64,000 nt of DNA from SIG673 sp045638685 (lineage in GTDB: Bacteria > Bacillota > Clostridia > Oscillospirales > CAG-272), in the NCBI GenBank assembly GCA_045638685.1, contig JAZUBT010000026.1, positions 10,246-74,245 on the forward strand. Reading direction: 5' to 3'. A program made the translations under genes and the position numbers. Positions within the stretch are counted from its first letter, which is position 1; every line of letters starts with the position of its first letter. Under the pieces are notes generated by a model, which did no database searches, was not told where the DNA came from, and worked only from the letters and a program-made list of their open reading frames with translations. Shown here in pieces: positions 58,985-64,000 of the stretch.

Positions 58985-59680
58985 TTACACCCCTCGCAGA
59001 GCTACCGACGGAACGTAAGGCCTTATTGCATCCGCCAGCCTTTCCATTTCCTCTTTGCTAAATTCCGAAAGTCCCTCGGCAGAGAGGAGATTTCCCGAGT
59101 CCTTAAACTGCTGAAGATAGTATTCCCTTGCTCCGCTTATCCATTTTGCCGCGTCGGTAAGGCTTTTCTCGGTGTGGATACCTTTAACAACGGTGGTACG
59201 AAACTCGTAATCTATGCCGGAGGACATAATGAGATTTTTTGAATACTCAATTTTGGAAAAATCTATATTTACGCGTCCTATTGCCTTGCCGTACTCGTCA
59301 GGACTGTTTTTTACGTCCATAGCTACACGGTCGATAAGGCTGTCATTTATCGCTTTTTCAAGAATATTCGGAAAAGAGCCGTTTGTGTCAAGCTTGATTT
59401 TGTATCCAAGCGCTTTGACTTTTTCGAAAAGCCCCAGAATATCTGCGTGAAGCAGGGGCTCGCCACCTGTGAAAACCACGCCTTCAACTACGCCGACACG
59501 CTTTTTCAAAAAATCTAAAAGCGTTTCTTCATTAAGTGCTTCGGCAGAGGCATCGGGTAAAACCAGCGGCGCGTTATGACAGAACGGGCATCTGAAGTTG
59601 CAGCCGCTTGTAAAAACGGTGCAGGCAACAGCTCCCGGAAAGTCAAGCAGAGTAAGCTTTTGCAGTCCTGAAAGCTTCAA
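58985..59680 (-). CDS. nrdG: Anaerobic ribonucleotide reductase activating protein
   Basis: A 231-residue radical SAM enzyme that makes the glycyl radical on NrdD. It starts MKLSGLQKLTLLDFPG, has the [4Fe-4S] motif Cys-x3-Cys-x2-Cys (CNFRCPFCHN) near residue 24, VVFTGGEPLLH near 67, and the LKLDTNGS-type strand. The TTG at 59680 is chosen because the family begins there and AAAGGA lies upstream; a longer frame to 59758 has no ribosome site. It is the first gene of the nrdG-nrdD unit, 76 bases before nrdD. Confidence 0.92.
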   Translation of the reverse strand: MKLSGLQKLTLLDFPGAVACTVFTSGCNFRCPFCHNAPLVLPDASAEALNEETLLDFLKKRVGVVEGVVFTGGEPLLHADILGLFEKVKALGYKIKLDTNGSFPNILEKAINDSLIDRVAMDVKNSPDEYGKAIGRVNIDFSKIEYSKNLIMSSGIDYEFRTTVVKGIHTEKSLTDAAKWISGAREYYLQQFKDSGNLLSAEGLSEFSKEEMERLADAIRPYVPSVALRGV

Positions 59681-59775
59681 TTTTTCGGCATCCTTTCTGA
59701 AAGTGATGTTTTTAGCCTTTTTTTGAAAAAACTTAATAAAAATCACTTTTTTCCTCAAAAGGGCGATTTGTATGT

Positions 59776-59804
59776 ATTATAGCACATATTGTGTTTTTTG
59801 TCAA
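59776..59804 (-). promoter_or_regulatory. Sigma-A promoter of nrdG-nrdD
   Basis: On the minus strand a perfect TTGACA and TATAAT are 17 bases apart. Confidence 0.9.
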
Positions 59805-59826
59805 TAGTGAAATCAATATATTGTAT
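59779..59826 (-). promoter_or_regulatory. Pair of NrdR-box-like sites at the nrdGD promoter
   Basis: On the minus strand ATACAATATATTGATT (59811-59826) matches the NrdR box with the core CAATATATTG complete, and ACACAATATGTGCTAT (59779-59794) matches less well. Their starts are 32 bases apart, about three helical turns, the usual spacing. One overlaps -10 and the other is upstream of -35. NrdR represses nrd genes when dATP is plentiful. Confidence 0.75.
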
Positions 59827-60022
59827 TTTTTAAAAATTTACATCTATTCTGATTTAGCAAAAAATGGCGTATAAAAGCTTGTGTCTGCTCCTTCGTTTTT
59901 ATGTCGAAAAAACGCGATTTTTCGCACGGGATAAGGGATTTAGGCGTTTTTAAAACGAGGTATAAAATCACGTCCTGTTTTTGCCTGACAACAATATTTT
60001 TCGCATAAAAAATTTTTTTAAA

Positions 60023-60051
60023 TTGAAAAATTAATATATTTATGGTATCAT
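60023..60051 (+). promoter_or_regulatory. Sigma-A promoter of the TPR/DUF4037 operon
   Basis: TTGAAA and TATCAT are 17 bases apart. The rest of the 461-base gap to nrdG is AT-rich with small hairpins and no gene. Confidence 0.65.
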
Positions 60052-60141
60052 ATAAATTAAGGGGAGCTTTGCGCCGGTAAAACTCCTTTGTACGTAATAA
60101 TATATAAATGTAGATTTTTGTACAAAACAGATGGAGAAAAG

Positions 60142-60954
60142 ATGATAGATAAAGAAGATTTAAAGTTTGATATGCAGCCCTGCTGCGACGGAAACGTTGA
60201 TAATAAAAACAAGGGTAAGCGCATCGACGTTCGAAGAATAATCGAAAAGCTTGACAGCTTTTTTGACAAAAACGACCTTGCCTCTGCGGGACGGCTGCTT
60301 GAATATTGGAGGGGCGAGGCGGCAATGTACGGAGACGCCTCGGGAGAGCTGTCCATTGTCAGCGAAATGATAGGCTATTACCGTAAAACGCTTGAAAAGG
60401 AAAAGGCTCTTGAAGCGGTTTCAAGAGCAACAGAGCTTGTGCATAAGCTGAAAAACGAAAACACCGTTTCCGCGGCTACCGTGTATCTTAACGCCGCGAC
60501 AACTCTTAAAGCATTTGGAAAAGCGGCCGAGGCTATGCCGCTTTACGAAAATGCCTATAACATATATAAGGAAAATCTTGACGGCAGTGATCCGCGCTTT
60601 GGTGGGTTTTACAATAACGTCGGACTTGCCCTTGCCGATATAGGAGAAAAGGAAAAAGCCGAAAAAGCCTATAAAGCGGCTATATCGGTTATGCTTAAAA
60701 AGACGGGGGGAAAGGCCGAAGCGGCAATAACCTACGTAAATCTTGCTCACCTGTACGAAAATGACGAAAGACGGGCCGATATAGAGAGCGCACTTGATAC
60801 GGCGGAGGCGCTGCTTGGCGATAAAGAGCTTCCGCGTAATGGTTACTATGCCTTCGTGCTATCAAAATGCGCGCCGTCGATGAGATTTTTCGGACGGGAA
60901 AAAACCGCGGAAAAAATGGAGAGGTTGGTTAAAGAGATATATGAAGGGTCTTGA
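60142..60954 (+). CDS. TPR-repeat protein paired with DUF4037
   Basis: A 270-residue cytoplasmic protein of tandem TPR helices: AGRLLEYWRGEAAMYGD, AVSRATELVHKLKNE, YNNVGLALADIGEKEKAEKAY, and YVNLAHLYENDERRADIE are recognisable repeats. TPR scaffolds bind partner proteins. GGAG precedes the ATG at 60142; an upstream in-frame ATG lacks one. Its stop overlaps the DUF4037 start by 14 bases, so the two are coupled and probably act together. Confidence 0.8.
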   Translation: MIDKEDLKFDMQPCCDGNVDNKNKGKRIDVRRIIEKLDSFFDKNDLASAGRLLEYWRGEAAMYGDASGELSIVSEMIGYYRKTLEKEKALEAVSRATELVHKLKNENTVSAATVYLNAATTLKAFGKAAEAMPLYENAYNIYKENLDGSDPRFGGFYNNVGLALADIGEKEKAEKAYKAAISVMLKKTGGKAEAAITYVNLAHLYENDERRADIESALDTAEALLGDKELPRNGYYAFVLSKCAPSMRFFGREKTAEKMERLVKEIYEGS

Positions 60955-61852
60955 GCTTTCCGAAGCGTATTATAACGAATACGGTAAGAAAATGATAGAG
61001 AAGGAGTTTCCCGAGTACGAGGGCCGAATTGCCGTAGGACTTGTCGGAGAAGGCTCGGAGTGTCTCGGATACGACGACCTTATATCCGAGGATCACGACT
61101 TTGAACCGGGATTTTGTCTCTGGATTACCGAGGAGGACGAAAGAAAAATCGGATTTAAGCTTGAAAGAGCGTACGGACGGCTTCCAAAAGAGTTTATGGG
61201 ACGTGTGCGTCAAAAAAACTCTCCCGTAGGCGGAGCAAGACACGGCGTTTTTACGGTAGGAGAGTTTTACCGTAGGCTTATCGGCAGTGAAAAGGCGCCC
61301 GAAAGCGAGGAAAACTGGCTTTATATACCGCCGCACAGACTTTTGGCGGCTTCGTGCGGAAGGGTTTTTCGCGACGATCTCGGCGTTTTTTCCGAAATAA
61401 GAGAGACGCTGAAAAAAGGATACCCGGAAGGGGTACGCAGAAAAAGACTTGCGGACGGACTTCTCGCTATGGCGCAGACGGGACAGTATAATTATGAGCG
61501 ATGTATGATGCGCGGCGAAAAGGGAGCGGCGTATCTTGCGATTTCCGAGTTTGTAAAAAGCGCGATTTCTGTTATTTATCTGCTAAACAACCGTTACGAG
61601 CCGTTTTATAAATGGGCTTTCAGAGGAATGAGAGAGCTTTCCGTTCTTTCGGAGCTTGAAAAAGAAATTACGGTGCTTTTGGGACCACGCGGTGAAGACG
61701 GAGAGGCGAAATTTAAGCTGAAAATAATAGAGGAGATTGCCGAGAAAATATCGGCAGAGCTTACCGCTCAGGGAATAAGCACCGCTAAGGGCAATACGCT
61801 CCGCGCCCACGCGTACTCGGTGATAGAAAACGGGAGAAAATATAGGCTTTAA
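60941..61852 (+). CDS. DUF4037 nucleotidyltransferase-like protein
   Basis: A 303-residue protein with a nucleotidyltransferase-fold signature: GLVGEGSECLGYDDLISEDHDF near residue 33, where G-S and D-x-D fit the metal-binding site. The C-terminal half is helical. It resembles DUF4037 proteins, whose substrate is unknown. In several clostridial genomes the family sits beside a TPR gene, as here. Translation is coupled to the TPR gene by the overlap. Confidence 0.78.
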   Translation: MKGLELSEAYYNEYGKKMIEKEFPEYEGRIAVGLVGEGSECLGYDDLISEDHDFEPGFCLWITEEDERKIGFKLERAYGRLPKEFMGRVRQKNSPVGGARHGVFTVGEFYRRLIGSEKAPESEENWLYIPPHRLLAASCGRVFRDDLGVFSEIRETLKKGYPEGVRRKRLADGLLAMAQTGQYNYERCMMRGEKGAAYLAISEFVKSAISVIYLLNNRYEPFYKWAFRGMRELSVLSELEKEITVLLGPRGEDGEAKFKLKIIEEIAEKISAELTAQGISTAKGNTLRAHAYSVIENGRKYRL

Positions 61853-61862
61853 TGTAAAAATA

Positions 61863-61897
61863 AAAATCGGACGTGCCGTTAAGCCGTCCGATTTTTG
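61863..61897. terminator. Intrinsic terminator between DUF4037 and the membrane protein gene
   Basis: AAAATCGGACG pairs with CGTCCGATTTT and has T/A runs on both sides. Confidence 0.85.
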
Positions 61898-61906
61898 ATT
61901 TTTTAG

Positions 61907-63109
61907 CTATTTAGCTGCCAAGGTTTTTCTGCGTAAGCTGAAAAATCTCATGGTAAAGGATACCGCGATAAGCAGCGCAAGTCCGCACCATATTATCTCA
62001 ACGTTGAAAAGTGCTACTCCGAAAGGCTTTGTGATTACCGCTCTTTCGACGCCACCCTCATCGGTGAAATAAATGCTTAGGTAGTCAAACCTCGCCTTGC
62101 TCGTGGTTATACGTAAAATTTCGTAAGCGCCTTCGTCAATCGGCGTTTCCGAAAGAGGGGTGCCGTCCGTTATCGAATATTTGTAAAGAACGCCCGCTGA
62201 GCGGTAGTTGATAATCCCATCGTCGGTTACCGAAAAATCCGATGCCTTTAAGAACGACGAGGGACAGGCGATTGCGTAAACAAAAGAGCCGCTTGTGTCG
62301 TAAACGTTTATAACACCGATTTTTTCGTAGTAAACGGCGAGTCTGTCTCCGCACACGCCTACCTCGGTAACAGAGGTAACCGTTTTAACCTCTTCGGTAA
62401 TTATTTCGTTGTTGCATATGTAACGGTAAGGGTTAAAAATTCCGGACGAGGAGGAAATCAAAAACGCGAGTATATATATAACGAACAGCAAAATCGGTAC
62501 TAAAAAGAAGGATAAGCGCTTTGCTTTTGATACGGTCGCAAGGTTGTAATCGGGAGGAAAAACGTCTATCTGCTTTGAAAGAGCCTCGAGGTCGTATGCG
62601 GTAACGTAGCAGGAAATTTTCTTACAGCTTCCGAAATCGGGATTGATAAAAAACGTAATTTTGCAGAGCTTTTGAGTGTCGGTTATCGGAAAAACGACGT
62701 TTTTTGAGAGCTGGATTCCAACTATTTCGCTGTACGGAATTTTTCCCGCAAAGCCCGCCTTTCTCCAAAGACAGGTTTTTCCAAGCCAATAGGTAAGAAG
62801 CGGAGGGGTTTTGTAGCGGAAATAGAGAAAGAGCACTATGCTTGAAATATAAGCGAACATTCTTACTATTATGCTGAATTCCGTGGTAAAGCCGACGGCT
62901 ATGAAGGAAATAAACTGTATAAATATAAGACTGAAGGAGATTATCAGTAGCGGATAGTACGGGCCGGTCATTACCGCCTCGGAAAAACCGTGGGAAAGGG
63001 CTATTTTTTTTCTGAAATCAAGGGCGTATATGGCCTGCGAGACGAAAAGCAGCGCTGAAATAACGAATAAAACCGCTGAAAAAACGCAGAGAAAGGTGCT
63101 TAAAGTCAA
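61907..63109 (-). CDS. Unrecognised membrane protein with a soluble beta-rich loop
   Basis: A 400-residue protein: an N-terminal block of three or four transmembrane segments, a soluble loop of about 85 residues, another segment (FFLVPILLFVIYILAFLI), a large beta-rich domain with repeats of the type VCGDRLAVYYEKIGVINVYD, then a C-terminal segment and a basic tail. The domain looks like a propeller-like or beta-sandwich sensor. The TTG at 63109 has GGAGG nine bases upstream; the longer frame begins inside a TTGACA promoter-like site. Function unknown. Confidence 0.65.
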   Translation of the reverse strand: MTLSTFLCVFSAVLFVISALLFVSQAIYALDFRKKIALSHGFSEAVMTGPYYPLLIISFSLIFIQFISFIAVGFTTEFSIIVRMFAYISSIVLFLYFRYKTPPLLTYWLGKTCLWRKAGFAGKIPYSEIVGIQLSKNVVFPITDTQKLCKITFFINPDFGSCKKISCYVTAYDLEALSKQIDVFPPDYNLATVSKAKRLSFFLVPILLFVIYILAFLISSSSGIFNPYRYICNNEIITEEVKTVTSVTEVGVCGDRLAVYYEKIGVINVYDTSGSFVYAIACPSSFLKASDFSVTDDGIINYRSAGVLYKYSITDGTPLSETPIDEGAYEILRITTSKARFDYLSIYFTDEGGVERAVITKPFGVALFNVEIIWCGLALLIAVSFTMRFFSLRRKTLAAK

Positions 63110-63360
63110 TTTGCGTAACCTCCGTGGGAAAAATACATATATAATAAGGATAAATTTTGTCAAAAAAGGTCGGTATATAAAATAATGATAACATTAATTT
63201 TTGGTAATGTCAATACCTTTTATTTTTAAAAATAAAATTTTATTATAAAGAGATAATGAAAAAACCATCTTTCCTTTCGTTTAAATCAACAATAAAAAGA
63301 GTATTCTTGTAATATATATTATTGAAACTGAACAAAATGCTAAAATCTTTAAAAAATATG

Positions 63361-63389
63361 TTGACAAAAGTATTTTAAAGTGGTATAAT
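63361..63389 (+). promoter_or_regulatory. Sigma-A promoter of the ribosomal RNA operon
   Basis: A perfect TTGACA and TATAAT are 17 bases apart. A boxA-like TGATCCTTGA lies at 63432-63441 in the leader. Between 63110 and 63360 nothing else is recognised. Confidence 0.9.
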
Positions 63390-63559
63390 TGAAAAGCACG
63401 CGACTGAGCGGGAAGCTTAGCAGTGCGAGAATGATCCTTGAAAATTGAACAACGAAGAGATAGTACAAAGAAGTACGAAGGAAGTAAGATAGAAATATCG
63501 AGCAACCAAATCTCGACAATTCCTAAGTAATAGTAAAGAAATAGCTAAGATAAAACTTT

Positions 63560-64000
<441 letters not shown>

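Noticed and set aside
59813..60325. A 170-codon minus-strand frame in the nrdG/TPR gap
   Set aside because: It overlaps the start of the TPR gene and its promoter; the residue mix looks non-coding.
63420..63450. Another copy of the GA-rich dispersed repeat in the rRNA leader
   Set aside because: GAAAATTGAA here is part of the usual boxA-type leader of Firmicutes rRNA operons.

Overview
The window looks like chromosomal core DNA of an anaerobic, endospore-forming member of the Clostridia. The evidence is a partial 16S rRNA gene at the right edge with a Clostridia-like 5' region, sporulation genes (spoIIID, a SipL-like SPOCS/LysM gene, spoIVB, pdaA), oxygen-sensitive enzymes (class III ribonucleotide reductase NrdD/NrdG, a PflA-like radical SAM protein, an iron-sulfur old-yellow-enzyme type reductase), a flavodiiron protein, and Firmicutes-type regulation (CIRCE, T-box, yybP-ykoY riboswitch, NrdR boxes, TTGACA/TATAAT promoters). 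An uncultured Oscillospirales-like gut organism is a reasonable guess, but 441 bases of 16S read by eye do not prove it. I see no phage, transposase, plasmid or CRISPR array.

Layout. 1-7.6 kb: spoIIID (cut by the edge), groES-groEL under CIRCE control, ftsZ with a long N-terminal tail, a small membrane protein, and an orphan GyrB/ParE-like subunit. 7.6-14.8 kb: a RACo-like ferredoxin/ASKHA protein with an internal repeat, RNase R, a short unlisted membrane peptide, DUF1934, holA and plsC. 14.9-19.6 kb: a DUF1538 membrane protein with two PII-like proteins, then a PadR-DUF1700-DUF4097 operon with a clear operator. 19.6-25.8 kb: GH35 beta-galactosidase, a GMP synthase lacking its amidotransferase domain next to a CofE-like ligase, and an ECF sigma/anti-sigma/radical SAM cluster. 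25.8-32.7 kb: a Mn2+ riboswitch-controlled P-type ATPase, DUF1508, an inverted partial copy of that riboswitch, an OYE-family reductase, cysK and a YfcE-like phosphodiesterase.

32.8-43.5 kb: valS with a valine T-box, two polysaccharide deacetylases, a lipid kinase, the SipL-like gene, spoIVB and a zinc-ribbon membrane protein. 43.5-53.5 kb: a small HTH regulator with operator-like repeats, a four-domain flavodiiron protein, a ZIP transporter, an SGNH hydrolase, secG, adenine deaminase, glmM, a left-handed beta-helix acyltransferase-like protein and tRNA-Gly(UCC). 53.5-64 kb: a two-gene unrecognised operon, trxB, an nrdG-nrdD operon whose NrdD carries a fused thioredoxin-fold domain and whose promoter carries two NrdR-like boxes, a TPR/DUF4037 pair, a large unknown membrane protein and the start of a ribosomal RNA operon.

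The items most worth a second look are the DUF1538/PII-like cluster, the NrdD-thioredoxin fusion beside trxB, the lone GMP synthase ATPase subunit beside a CofE-like ligase, the inverted riboswitch fragment, the 31-bp palindromic repeat abutting stop codons, the HTH/zinc-ribbon divergent switch, and the GA-rich dispersed intergenic repeat. None is shown here to be a new system.
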